The position numbers and the translations under genes were made by a program. This document shows, one piece after another, positions 7,476 through 16,197 of a DNA stretch of 50,204 bases (position 1 is its first letter; each line of letters begins with the position of its first letter). Origin of the DNA: a virus. The notes under the pieces were generated by a model that worked only from the letters and a program-made list of their open reading frames with translations, made no database searches and was not told where the DNA came from. The stretch is taken from IMG/VR virus record IMGVR_UViG_3300042988_000913, positions 1 to 50,204 of that record. The stretch is one strand, 5' to 3'.

Positions 7476-8075
7476 TTATGCATAAAAATTTGGTGCTTTA
7501 TTGATTGTACCGATGTTAGAACTAAGATAGTGAATGTCAACGAAAAGAATTGCTGGCTCATTAGGAGTTCCGCCTGTAATGGTCGGAATCGTAGTGGTCT
7601 TGATTGAGCAAAGTATCAACCCGTCAACCTCTAGAAGGTCTGTATCAATCTGATTAACGGTAGGACTAGCTGCTGATAGTTGAAACTCGTCAATCCTATG
7701 ACGATATCTTGGAACTGTAGCAATGTCGGGCGTTAATATAGTCTGCGTTACGGTAATTGGCGAAGGGAAGTTCTCTTGGTTGTGACCTTTGCTGTAGCTA
7801 AACTCAAATTGATTCACTAAAGAACCTGATATAGCTGTTCCATTATGACACCAATGAACGTGGCAGTATAGGTCAGACCCGACTACCCAATCATGGGGCA
7901 TATGAAAAGCAAAACTAGCTACGTCATTGGCCCCAAAAAATGGGACTTGGAAAGTTGAACCAACAAAGAGTTCATCAAGTATTGGCTGTCCAGCACCACC
8001 AACCTTAAGTGAAACATCGCCTTCCAAATCCCGCCAGGTGTAAGCATTATTAATTTTCAGTCCATACTGAGGCAT
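7476..8075 (-). CDS. Beta-rich fibre or receptor-binding accessory protein
   Basis: The 199-residue protein is predicted to be all beta. It has conserved-looking aromatic and His-rich strands (LYCHVHWCHNG, EFSYSKGHN, RYRHRIDEFQ) and a characteristic end (FVDIHYLSSNIGTINKAPNFY). It follows the long fibre gene by about 45 bases, and its coding ends 19 bases before the small helical gene. A jelly-roll receptor-binding or fibre-tip role is likely from position and fold impression. No enzymatic motif is seen. The leader contains TATAAATA on the minus strand at 8101-8108, which resembles T4 late promoters, but no other copy in the window supports it. Confidence 0.6.
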   Translation of the reverse strand: MPQYGLKINNAYTWRDLEGDVSLKVGGAGQPILDELFVGSTFQVPFFGANDVASFAFHMPHDWVVGSDLYCHVHWCHNGTAISGSLVNQFEFSYSKGHNQENFPSPITVTQTILTPDIATVPRYRHRIDEFQLSAASPTVNQIDTDLLEVDGLILCSIKTTTIPTITGGTPNEPAILFVDIHYLSSNIGTINKAPNFYA

Positions 8076-8119
8076 TGTATTTTTTATCTCTCTATCTCTA
8101 TATTTATACTACTATACTG

Positions 8120-10621
8120 CTATACAGCTACAACACTAAGTGCACCTTCATTGCTTACTGTTAGTTTAAAGCGCGTTCCATTAGGACTCTTTAAAATTAC
8201 CCCAGCACCGGCTGTATTAATTTCAACCGTTCCATCTGCTGATGAAATACTAGCCATTTGTACAGTACCAGCTGAGTTCATTACCTTTAATCCGTAACCA
8301 ACCCAGAGTGAACCTGAGGAGTGGTCAATAGCGATTGAGTTGTAATCAACTACTCCTGAGGAGTAAATCCCAAATGCCGTCTGGTATGAAGCTCCACCAG
8401 CACGTTCACCAATTCTTAAGCTATAGCCAGTGGATGGACCAACCATGTGGGTTGAGTCTTTGGTGACATAAAACTTCTCTACTGGTGTTCCACCCATGCC
8501 GGTCTGTACTGACAATAACTTGGCAGAAGCATTAACGCTCGCATCAGCTGCACCGAAACCAAGTTTCAAAGCAACATCTGAAGCCCCGGGTGTCGCATAT
8601 GAAGACTGGAACTTAATTGGCGCTTGGTTGAGATTGTTGATATACCAACTAGTTCCATCATTACCCATTAGACCATTGTAGGTATGGGAAAGAAATGGAT
8701 TGCCAGCGGCTGTAACGGCAACTGAGCCATAGCTGTGCTGTAAATAAGCACCGTATGTGCTTGTGCAATACAGCTGACCAATTGAGTTCCCGGCAGTATT
8801 TCTGAAAATCAGTGCCCCGCCGTCGTAGTTTTGGTCTACATAGAACGCAGCACGTTCTACTTCAGTGCCGCCAAGACCTGTCATTATGGATAATAACCGG
8901 GCCCCGGTCGAGCCCCCCGCGTAGCCATTTACAGATGCATTAGCGACACTAGTTCCAACCTTCCAACAATGGTCACCTGAGATTGCACCCTTGCCGCTGA
9001 TAAGCTTGCCAGTCTGTGCACTCCCGCCGATAGCTGATGAGTAATACTCCCCACTGCCAGCGAAAATACCTTGTCCGGTTTGCAATGAATGACTTGCATA
9101 GGCAATACCATTGCCAAGACCTAGGGCAATGAAGGCTGACCCTTGTTGGTTATACATCCCCAACTGCGCCCCGCCTGCATAATAAAAGAACCCATTAGCC
9201 CGGTTATAGACGTAATCACCAAAGCCTACTCCGGTGTTTGGATTGATAATGGTGCCGTCTTTGGCTACATAGATTTTTTCAACAGGCGTACCGCCTATGC
9301 CAGTTTTCAGGCTTAATAGCTTTGCCCCGGCATTCACCGAAGCATCGGCCACAGACGTTCCGATGGTATTGCAGACGTCATTTGCACCGGCACCGGCACC
9401 CGCAACTAGGTGGTGAGTTATTTCGTAACAATAATGACCAACACCGGCATTGAAGCGCTGTTTTAGAGCCCCGCCATGATAAAGGTCGTATAAATCACCA
9501 TCAGTTTCGATACTGTAGTTAGGCCCCATCGTAAGGGTTTGGCCATAGGTTCTAATTCGACGGAACGAGAACGCCTCATACTCGCTGGCATCGCCGATTC
9601 CCGTTCTCAGAGACAGCAGGCGCGCGGTATTCGAGACAGACGAGTCAACAACCGATGTTCCGATTTTCGCAACGATGTCAGTGGCCCCGGCTTGACTGCC
9701 TTTGACTTGAAATTGTGTCCTATTGCCAGCAGCAAGTGAGTAAAATTGAATATGAGGTGAGCCAGCTGGAGAGTAGGCATCAGAATTAGCAAGGAAATGT
9801 AAATTTCTGTTTACGTTGCCAATGCCAATAGAGCTGTTATCGCCGCTAACTCCTGAACCCCATTCTGAAGAACCTTGACCAGTACCGTGATACATTCTGA
9901 TGCCATTCACACCGGCCGGGAGGTCGCCAATGGTGATTGCGTATGTGTTGGTCTTATTCTTTTGGTCAATATGTACTACACTGGTTCCATATGAACCGGG
10001 CTTTTTGATATTTAGATACTCGGATTCTGTGCCACCGATTCCAGTCCTGACTGAAACTAACTTTGAGCCATCAATTACGCTTGCATCAGCTACAGACGTT
10101 CCGATGATATTAGAGATATCTGAAACACCCGCTGTGCTTGAAGTGACGATATTTTGGGCATAGATATTGCGCCACTTATTACCGGGACCGCCTAGGTCAT
10201 TAGTTACATTGCTCAGCGGAAAGAGCCCGGAGCCCGATGGCATACTTAACATCAGCCCAGTCGCCCGGGTTGAAATGGTTGGGGTTAGATTGCCCGTGTA
10301 ATAACCAAGCGCAAACTCCCAATCATTACTCGATGTGCCACCAAGCTGTAGCAAGTTGAGTTGATTCGTTCCCGCGAGTGGGATGCGGAAAGCGGGGTTT
10401 GAATAAGACGTTCCGACGCCAGAAGCGGCATTTAGAAAAATTGGGTCATTAAAGGTTTTAGCGCCTGCTAAAGTCTGTGTTCCGGCAGTAACAATTCCAG
10501 GAAATGAAGCATCAGCGGGTTGTAGAGTTAGTTGTTGACCGGAAAGCGAAGCCGCATTAGCATTTGGCGTATTGCCAACTGGCGCAAGAGTTACTGGTTC
10601 ATTCCATGGAAAATATGGCAT
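8120..10621 (-). CDS. Long tail fibre with five repeated modules
   Basis: The 833-residue protein has an N-terminal virion-attachment part (about 1-60) followed by fibre sequence containing LGGPGNKWRNIYAQNI, a segment common in phage tail fibres. Five copies of a module then recur with the core GTSVADASV, KLLS, TGIGGTPVE. They are separated by variable stretches of about 90-130 residues that read as beta-structured inserts. The C-terminus ends in NGTRFKLTVSNEGALSVVAV. An AAGGA ribosome site precedes ATG. The repeat layout suggests a segmented shaft whose variable inserts evolve by module shuffling. The gene is more GC-rich than its neighbours, hinting at horizontal exchange. Confidence 0.8.
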   Translation of the reverse strand: MPYFPWNEPVTLAPVGNTPNANAASLSGQQLTLQPADASFPGIVTAGTQTLAGAKTFNDPIFLNAASGVGTSYSNPAFRIPLAGTNQLNLLQLGGTSSNDWEFALGYYTGNLTPTISTRATGLMLSMPSGSGLFPLSNVTNDLGGPGNKWRNIYAQNIVTSSTAGVSDISNIIGTSVADASVIDGSKLVSVRTGIGGTESEYLNIKKPGSYGTSVVHIDQKNKTNTYAITIGDLPAGVNGIRMYHGTGQGSSEWGSGVSGDNSSIGIGNVNRNLHFLANSDAYSPAGSPHIQFYSLAAGNRTQFQVKGSQAGATDIVAKIGTSVVDSSVSNTARLLSLRTGIGDASEYEAFSFRRIRTYGQTLTMGPNYSIETDGDLYDLYHGGALKQRFNAGVGHYCYEITHHLVAGAGAGANDVCNTIGTSVADASVNAGAKLLSLKTGIGGTPVEKIYVAKDGTIINPNTGVGFGDYVYNRANGFFYYAGGAQLGMYNQQGSAFIALGLGNGIAYASHSLQTGQGIFAGSGEYYSSAIGGSAQTGKLISGKGAISGDHCWKVGTSVANASVNGYAGGSTGARLLSIMTGLGGTEVERAAFYVDQNYDGGALIFRNTAGNSIGQLYCTSTYGAYLQHSYGSVAVTAAGNPFLSHTYNGLMGNDGTSWYINNLNQAPIKFQSSYATPGASDVALKLGFGAADASVNASAKLLSVQTGMGGTPVEKFYVTKDSTHMVGPSTGYSLRIGERAGGASYQTAFGIYSSGVVDYNSIAIDHSSGSLWVGYGLKVMNSAGTVQMASISSADGTVEINTAGAGVILKSPNGTRFKLTVSNEGALSVVAV
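8477..10110 (-). repeat. Five degenerate fibre-module repeats
   Basis: Copies lie at about 10021-10110, 9577-9670, 9279-9372, 8849-8962 and 8477-8566. Each encodes a variant of GTSVADASV then KLLSLKTGIGG. Copy 4 carries a short Gly/Ser insertion (NGYAGGSTG). Copy 2 lacks the usual GGT after the last TGIG. Confidence 0.8.
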
Positions 10622-10639
10622 TTTACGTCCTTAATCTAA

Positions 10640-11383
10640 TTAAACCTTGGATATTTCTGTTACGTACGCAAAACCATTAGCTGCTACCCATATCCCATCA
10701 ATTCTTCCACTGTAACCGCTTGGTACTTCATAATAAGAGCTTGGCGCCATTTGTAAAGTATAGTCAGCACTTGTAGCAGTTGCTCCTAGTTTTACATATA
10801 AAATTGCAGTCGATGCATTAAAAATAGTCAATCCAGTTCTTAAAGTATTAGCTGCCTTTAAGGTAACATTAGTTATAGAACTAGCTACTTCTGTTACTAC
10901 AGTTGCAGTTGAACCGCCAGTAGATACGACTATTGGGTTTGTATTTGTCCCTAATACGTTTGTTCCATCAGTTATTTTAACCGGCCAAGCATTTGCTACT
11001 GTATTGGGAGCACCTTGTTTGATGCCAGTTGAATCGCGTAAATCTCTTAATGCTCTAAATACATCAGCAATTCCTGGCTCTTTGTAAATATAGAAGTTAG
11101 TCTGTTCTGGTTGAGTAAGTGAAGCCGAAAGTAAAACCGTGTATGCAGAGGCATTAAATCTTGTATAATTAAGTGGGTCGGTTAGTTTTACGTATAATTG
11201 GGTATCACTTACTATATCTGCTATTTGGAGAGTTTTAGTCTCTAATCCTGTAGCTGAAAGATAACAAACTGCTCCAATTCTTAAGTTAAAAGTACTTGGA
11301 ACAGTTAATAAACCTGTAGACCCACCATCTACCACAAGGCTTAGTTTTGCAAATGGAATTAAATTTGAGCCCCAATCAGCCAT
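10640..11383 (-). CDS. Virion structural protein, baseplate or fibre connector
   Basis: The 247-residue protein has a beta-rich N-terminal part (LRIGAVCYLSATGLETKTLQI) and a helix (GIADVFRALRDLRDSTG). Its C-terminal jelly-roll-like domain reads LRTGLTIFNAS, ILYVKLG and YYEVPSGYSGRIDGIW. That C-terminal pattern recurs in many phage virion proteins of unknown role. It begins the fibre block after the tail tube and is preceded by a CAATCTTTA motif copy (11406-11421). Ribosome site is weak (GAGAG). Confidence 0.65.
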   Translation of the reverse strand: MADWGSNLIPFAKLSLVVDGGSTGLLTVPSTFNLRIGAVCYLSATGLETKTLQIADIVSDTQLYVKLTDPLNYTRFNASAYTVLLSASLTQPEQTNFYIYKEPGIADVFRALRDLRDSTGIKQGAPNTVANAWPVKITDGTNVLGTNTNPIVVSTGGSTATVVTEVASSITNVTLKAANTLRTGLTIFNASTAILYVKLGATATSADYTLQMAPSSYYEVPSGYSGRIDGIWVAANGFAYVTEISKV

Positions 11384-11405
11384 TTTTCACTCTCGGAGTA
11401 ATTAT

Positions 11406-11421
11406 AGTAAAGATTGGTATC
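11406..11421 (-). promoter_or_regulatory. CAATCTTTA motif copy with TATAAT
   Basis: The minus strand reads GATACCAATCTTTACT and runs straight into TATAAT (11401-11406), about 20 bases before the 247-residue virion gene. This is the copy with the clearest -10-like neighbour. Confidence 0.5.
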
Positions 11422-11428
11422 AAAAGGT

Positions 11429-11953
11429 TTATGCGGAAGCCTTGGAGTTAAGGATGTTTATTGGTAAAGAACCTGTATTCTCATCTGAATTCTGCTTTAA
11501 TTGTGACTTACGTTCAACAGGAAGTGGACCATCTTCAAATGATTTATCTATTTTTTGGATTAATTCACGTCCAATGGCTTCAAAGTCCTTCTTGATATCA
11601 TCTGGAAGGGTCTCCTTTGTGGTTTCTTTACACAATAAATCAAAGATTTTAAGCATTTTTCTTGATAATATTACTACTGCTACCTTATTTTCTTGAGTAG
11701 CAGCTATATTGTTTTCAGCAGTAACTATATCTTCTCTTAGATTACTGAGTTTGTCCTTAAAATCCATAAAAGAATCAAAGGTTTGAACGATTTTATTTAA
11801 TAATACAGTTTTGTCTGTTATGTTATTAATACCATCACGGATTTGTAAAATAGTCTCAATATTTGCTAAATCAAATATTAAATCAACATCTTTTGGTGTT
11901 AATTGAATAGCTAAATAATCATCATTTCTAATATTACTATTATAGTTAGTCAT
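11429..11953 (-). CDS. Helical protein after tail tube, possible tail chaperone
   Basis: ATG 11951-11953 is preferred to a TTG four codons upstream, giving 174 residues. The product is largely helical and charged (LIFDLANIETILQIRDGINNI; later KDKLSNLREDIVTAENNIAA) with a polar tail. It follows the tube gene and its terminator. In many myoviruses this slot holds tail-assembly chaperones, and helical content fits, but there is no identifying motif and no visible slippery site. Confidence 0.55.
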   Translation of the reverse strand: MTNYNSNIRNDDYLAIQLTPKDVDLIFDLANIETILQIRDGINNITDKTVLLNKIVQTFDSFMDFKDKLSNLREDIVTAENNIAATQENKVAVVILSRKMLKIFDLLCKETTKETLPDDIKKDFEAIGRELIQKIDKSFEDGPLPVERKSQLKQNSDENTGSLPINILNSKASA

Positions 11954-11962
11954 TTTGTCTTT

Positions 11963-11997
11963 CAAATAAAAAGCCCAGGTTTACAAGGCCTGGGCTC
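11963..11997 (-). terminator. Rho-independent terminator after tail tube
   Basis: On the minus strand, AGCCCAGG pairs perfectly with CCTGGGCT (9-base loop) and is followed by TTTTTATTTG. It ends the sheath-tube transcript. The stretch 11998-12052 also holds a hexamer run (TGCTAC, TGCTAC, TGCTAA, TGCTAT). Confidence 0.85.
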
Positions 11998-12052
11998 ATT
12001 ATAACATATTCTGTAATGCTACTGCTACTGCTAATGCTATGTATCTAAATAA

Positions 12053-12511
12053 TTAAACGCCGTATGGGGTAGCACCTGGGTCGTCATCATTTGGGTTACT
12101 TTCGTCATGGACAACTGTTCCCATAAATCGAGCACTTAAGTCCTGAATGCCTCTTGCTGAAGTAGAGGTGCTGTAACCTAGTGGACGAACATTTTCTACA
12201 GTCATTACGTGCTTATTGCCTTGACGATCTTCTAGATAAAGAGAGAAATCTTCATGGGCAAGTAGGTCTTGTAGTCTTGGGATAGACATTGTACCATATG
12301 GACCATTGTCTAATACACGGAAACCGGTGCATGAAACAGTAACTGTATCCATGTCTGTATAGACTAGTTCAGCGGCATTGTAACGCCCAAGGATGTAAAT
12401 TGGAGATACACCGTAGTTTACTTCGTAACTAGCGCTAGTAAATACTCCAATTAAATTGCCGTTAATATAAAGACGGGCTCTAGCGCCTGTTAGTGTTTTT
12501 GCTTGTGCCAT
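12053..12511 (-). CDS. Tail tube protein
   Basis: The 152-residue protein directly follows the sheath gene with an AAGGAG ribosome site. Size, beta-rich pattern (GARARLYINGNLIGVFTSASY; DTVTVSCTGFRVLDNG; FSLYLEDRQGNKHVMTVENV) and place are those of a myovirus tail tube subunit, which stacks as hexamers inside the sheath. The C-terminus is acidic and Pro-rich (NPNDDDPGATPYGV). A terminator follows. Alternatives such as a tail-terminator protein are less likely given the sheath-tube order. Confidence 0.8.
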   Translation of the reverse strand: MAQAKTLTGARARLYINGNLIGVFTSASYEVNYGVSPIYILGRYNAAELVYTDMDTVTVSCTGFRVLDNGPYGTMSIPRLQDLLAHEDFSLYLEDRQGNKHVMTVENVRPLGYSTSTSARGIQDLSARFMGTVVHDESNPNDDDPGATPYGV

Positions 12512-12543
12512 AAATCAAATTCTCCTTAATTCTTTTTCTTTAA

Positions 12544-15417
12544 TTAAACAGCAGACGATTGCTGAACTTGGTTGATAAGTGCAGTAATTGGGATAAAGTA
12601 CAATCCAGTAGCTTCGAAGATTTCTACGCTGATTTCCGCAACTGGACCAGTTATTCTAACTGAAGCATTTCTGTAACCAGCTGGCGCTCCATCAGATGAG
12701 GCAATTAACTTAAGTCTCTTAAGGTCGCTTAATACGCCTTGTAAGTAAGCAAGCATCACACCTGAACCTACATCACCAAGTGATTGACCGACGAAAGCTC
12801 TTTCCATACGTGAAGCAAGGGTTAGAGCAATTACGTCAGCTACATACATTGCTTGAACTGAGTTATAAACGAAGTTATCGTCAACGCCGTATGTAGTTTG
12901 GTCAGAAACCCACTTAAACCCGCCTGTGTCAGCTTGTTCTGCTGGTAATAGGCCGCTTAATAGGGCGTCTTCGACTTGGCTTAATACTTGGTCTGAGTAA
13001 GAGCCGTCGCCCATTAATACACCGCTGCAGTTAATGAACTTATTGACAACAGGCTTATAGAAGCCAGCTGCTTGCATAGCCGCAACAAGAACTGAGCCAG
13101 CCCATGGTTGGAATTGTGTCAATGAACCGTCAAGAGCAACTAACTTGAAGTCCTGGAAGCACATTGCAACTCTTGAAGAGGCAAGATTTGATGAAGCAAG
13201 CTTCGCTTCAGTAAATGTACCTTTCTTGCTAACAAAAGCTTGACGATGACGGCGTCTCTTGATTTGGCTCATGGCAAGAACGTGGCTCTTGGCATAAGCA
13301 TTGATTGAATCAATCGCATAAAGCGATGAAGCATCGGTTGAACCATCGGCAATATCTGAAGCCGCATCTCTTGAGAATAAGGTTACTAAGAAGTTACCAC
13401 GAACCTTTTCTAGTTGGTCGATTGCTGAGGTGACATCTGAAGTACTTGAACCACCACGGGCACCATTGGCAAGGAAGAATAACCCTTGATTTTCTGGTTG
13501 ACCAGCTGTAGGAGCAGTACTTACAGTTGAACCTAATTGAACCAATATAGCGCTATCAGCAAGTAACTTCCAAAGAGCGAAGGCTTCTTTCTTAACTCTT
13601 CCGGGAACTGATTGTAAGTGACTTGCAATTCCAAAAGTACCCTTATCAAGAATTACTTGAGCGGTGTTGTTAGCATCTGTATAATTAAGTGCTGCTTGAC
13701 CGAATAAAGCAGAGGCAACGCTCGCCTTATAGCCAGTTTGTGCATTAATATATGTAGCTAAGTCATTAAGAGTCTTAAAGTTCTTAAGATTTAAGCTTAA
13801 GTTGCCACCAGTTCCGCCACTTACTGTAGTAGTTAGTGTAGTTCCGGAGATGGTCATTGTACCGGTAATTCCACTAACTGAAGTTCCACCGTGGTAACCT
13901 ACTCTTAATACAACGTCACCATCCCCTTGGAATGATTCGGTTATATTATCTACAGAGCGGGAAGCGGTTAATAAAGCTTCTCTTTCAGTAGCTGAGGTGA
14001 GTAAGTATGGGGTTGCAAGTGTAGAAACCCAAGTTACCGCAGTGGTGCTTAGGTTAAAGAATTGACTTTCAGCAGTAACACCGCTAAGACTGCAGAATTC
14101 TAGCGACTTACCAATACCGTCAATTGCAGGGCGTAGGCAAACTAAATCTGAAGTAGCTGCAACGGCAGTTGCTCCGAATGAAACTGGGTCACCATTGCTA
14201 AGTTTGGTCATTGTTATATATGACCCACCTGCAATAGTTGAAGAACCTGAGGCGGTAACGCGATACCAGCCCGCATTTGTTCCAGGGGTCCAACCACCGG
14301 GAGCAGTTGAGGCAATTTGTAGATAATCGCCAACCGCTGGGGTTGCAGCCCAAACTTGACCTGTAGCTAATGTTAGTGTTAGTGAAGAAGACGCTGCTGT
14401 ACCTGTAACATTTTGACCGACTAATCCGGTAAGAACTGCTCTTGAAGTACCAGTTAAGTTAGTAACACTGACAGGTGAATAGCAGAGAATGTCGCCAACC
14501 GCAGCAATGTCTACTGAACCGACTGGAGTAGTTACGTTAACTGCACCACCAGTAGTTGTCGCATCAGCTAATTTAGTAGCCGAGATGGAGGTGCTTGTAG
14601 CAGCTGTGACTACATATGAACCACGGTTATTAGTTTCAGTATCAGCAAGAACTGAGGTAGCTGAAAGAATTAGTGTATCTCCGGGAGTTGGAGTTACAGC
14701 CCAAGTACCTGAATCTAGGCCAATTACAATTGAACCAGATGAGCCGGTTAGAGCTAAGTTGCCAGTAGTTACGTTACCAGCATTAAGTACGCCTCGGTCA
14801 ACACCACCAGTAGCAAGTAAGTCACCTAATGCATTAATTGCAGTAACTAGCGCAGTTGGGCTAGTTAAAGCCGCTGGGGACAAGGTTTTTAATGAACCAC
14901 CGTTTACTCTAATTCCTATACTTGAGGCTCCGACTCCACCGTATGGAATGTAGGTAAATGACCCAGTTGTAGGAGCTACTTCATCTTGACCTGAAGTTAC
15001 AGTTAAGTTTGTTAAATTACCTAATGAGCCATAGCTCTTGTCGGCAACAGTTGCCCAATTCGCTAAACCTGAGCGGGTAAGTGAACCGGAGGCCTTTGTT
15101 GAAACATTGGTCTTTGCTAAATAAGCTCTAGTAAATGAACCAGTAATCCCTGGGTCATTTGAGGCTTGACAGGCCATTTTGAATGCTTCAACAAGAGGGC
15201 CGCTCTTGTATTTTGCTAAAACTGATGTTAGTTCATCGGGACCGAAATAGTTATTGACGATATTATCTGACTGTACGTCAGGACCCGCTTCTGCTTCACC
15301 AACTAGCATTAATACACCAGTTGTGGCAACGCCTGAATTTGATTGCTGAACTTTGACATCCACAACCGAACTTGGCTTAATTAATGTACCAAAAGTACCT
15401 GTATAGCGTTGTGCCAT
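12544..15417 (-). CDS. Tail sheath protein with large inserted beta domains
   Basis: The 957-residue protein is long for a sheath. Residues 1-125 (GTLIKPSSVVDVKVQQSNSG; VLMLVGEAEAGP) and about 560-957 match sheath architecture. The C-terminal part includes SVRITGPVAEISVEIFEATG and YFIPITALINQV, typical of the strands that link neighbouring subunits. Between them, about residues 130-450 form Thr/Ser/Gly-rich beta segments that repeat internally: TWAVTPTPGDTLILSA and VWAATPAVGDYLQIAS are two copies. These inserts probably decorate the outside of the sheath. Good ribosome site (TTAGGAGAG), preceded by a CAATCTTTA motif copy. Confidence 0.85.
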   Translation of the reverse strand: MAQRYTGTFGTLIKPSSVVDVKVQQSNSGVATTGVLMLVGEAEAGPDVQSDNIVNNYFGPDELTSVLAKYKSGPLVEAFKMACQASNDPGITGSFTRAYLAKTNVSTKASGSLTRSGLANWATVADKSYGSLGNLTNLTVTSGQDEVAPTTGSFTYIPYGGVGASSIGIRVNGGSLKTLSPAALTSPTALVTAINALGDLLATGGVDRGVLNAGNVTTGNLALTGSSGSIVIGLDSGTWAVTPTPGDTLILSATSVLADTETNNRGSYVVTAATSTSISATKLADATTTGGAVNVTTPVGSVDIAAVGDILCYSPVSVTNLTGTSRAVLTGLVGQNVTGTAASSSLTLTLATGQVWAATPAVGDYLQIASTAPGGWTPGTNAGWYRVTASGSSTIAGGSYITMTKLSNGDPVSFGATAVAATSDLVCLRPAIDGIGKSLEFCSLSGVTAESQFFNLSTTAVTWVSTLATPYLLTSATEREALLTASRSVDNITESFQGDGDVVLRVGYHGGTSVSGITGTMTISGTTLTTTVSGGTGGNLSLNLKNFKTLNDLATYINAQTGYKASVASALFGQAALNYTDANNTAQVILDKGTFGIASHLQSVPGRVKKEAFALWKLLADSAILVQLGSTVSTAPTAGQPENQGLFFLANGARGGSSTSDVTSAIDQLEKVRGNFLVTLFSRDAASDIADGSTDASSLYAIDSINAYAKSHVLAMSQIKRRRHRQAFVSKKGTFTEAKLASSNLASSRVAMCFQDFKLVALDGSLTQFQPWAGSVLVAAMQAAGFYKPVVNKFINCSGVLMGDGSYSDQVLSQVEDALLSGLLPAEQADTGGFKWVSDQTTYGVDDNFVYNSVQAMYVADVIALTLASRMERAFVGQSLGDVGSGVMLAYLQGVLSDLKRLKLIASSDGAPAGYRNASVRITGPVAEISVEIFEATGLYFIPITALINQVQQSSAV

Positions 15418-15435
15418 TTTGCTCTCCTAAATCAA

Positions 15436-15451
15436 ATAAAAGATTGGTATT
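15436..15451 (-). promoter_or_regulatory. CAATCTTTA motif copy before sheath gene
   Basis: The minus strand reads AATACCAATCTTTTAT about 20 bases before the sheath start and just upstream of its ribosome site. It lies between the disordered 241-residue gene and the sheath-tube unit. Confidence 0.5.
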
Positions 15452-15469
15452 GCTTTGTTATTTAATCTT

Positions 15470-16195
15470 TTAACTATTCTCAGTCTTTTTCAACTCATTT
15501 AGTATAAGTTTTAATTCTTTTAAAATTTCTGACTTGGACATTTCTTCTTTTTTGAAGAATTTGTCCATTTTAGTGAATTCTTCTTCTGACATCTTAAGTC
15601 GTTCAAATCCGGCCATTGGAAGTTTAGGCTTTGGATTAGTTAATTGCCCTAAATTAGCGACTCCATATTTACCACCTAATGAAGCTTTTGCTTTTTCTGG
15701 GTTTGGTCCACTTAATCCTGACATTACTCTTTCGGCTGTATTAACTCTCGCTGGCATTAATGAATTTAGTCCAGGTTTAAAGGCTTTTGAGTGAACTGTT
15801 TGCATTAATGCTTGATTCTCAAAATCCCCACCCTTTGGAGCTACACCGGCAGGTGTTAAATCGGATGGCTCTGCTGGGATAGAAGCTTTTTCTGGATTAA
15901 ATGAAGTAGGATGCTCATCTCCTGCTGGTAAATTAGATAGAGAAGGCATATTAGGTACAATTGACCCAAATCCAACATTTGAAGACGACGGTGGTGCACC
16001 TGCTGAATCTAATTTCATTCCGGGTGGCTTAAGTTTGGGGGCTGGAGCCAGTGGCGACATATTTGATTTAGGTGGATTTGGCTTAATAGCCGGAGGACCC
16101 GACAATCCCTTCTTTGCCCATGGGTCCGCGCCAACTTTTTCAAGCTTATCAGCGAAAAACTGTTCAATTTTATCTAAATCTTTAAATTCGCTCAT
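15470..16195 (-). CDS. Disordered Pro-rich protein with helical MSEEEFTKMD tail
   Basis: The 241-residue protein begins with a helix (FKDLDKIEQFFADKLEKVG) and runs through a Pro/Ala/Ser-rich disordered middle. It ends in a Lys/Glu-rich helix that starts with KMSEEEFTKMDKFF (207-214 for the FTKMDKFF core). The same core occurs near the ends of two other disordered proteins in the window (16216-16239 and 20855-20878). It starts two bases after the upstream stop. A virion-internal or chaperone role is inferred. No enzyme signature is present. Confidence 0.6.
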   Translation of the reverse strand: MSEFKDLDKIEQFFADKLEKVGADPWAKKGLSGPPAIKPNPPKSNMSPLAPAPKLKPPGMKLDSAGAPPSSSNVGFGSIVPNMPSLSNLPAGDEHPTSFNPEKASIPAEPSDLTPAGVAPKGGDFENQALMQTVHSKAFKPGLNSLMPARVNTAERVMSGLSGPNPEKAKASLGGKYGVANLGQLTNPKPKLPMAGFERLKMSEEEFTKMDKFFKKEEMSKSEILKELKLILNELKKTENS

Positions 16196-16197
16196 AA

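Noticed and set aside
8101-8108. TATAAATA (T4-type late promoter) on the minus strand
   Set aside because: It matches the consensus but is not repeated at other starts, so it is probably chance in AT-rich DNA.
14489-14953. Plus-strand open frame over the sheath gene
   Set aside because: Antisense to Thr/Ser/Ala-rich sheath inserts, low-complexity product (Val/Pro/Ala), no ribosome site.
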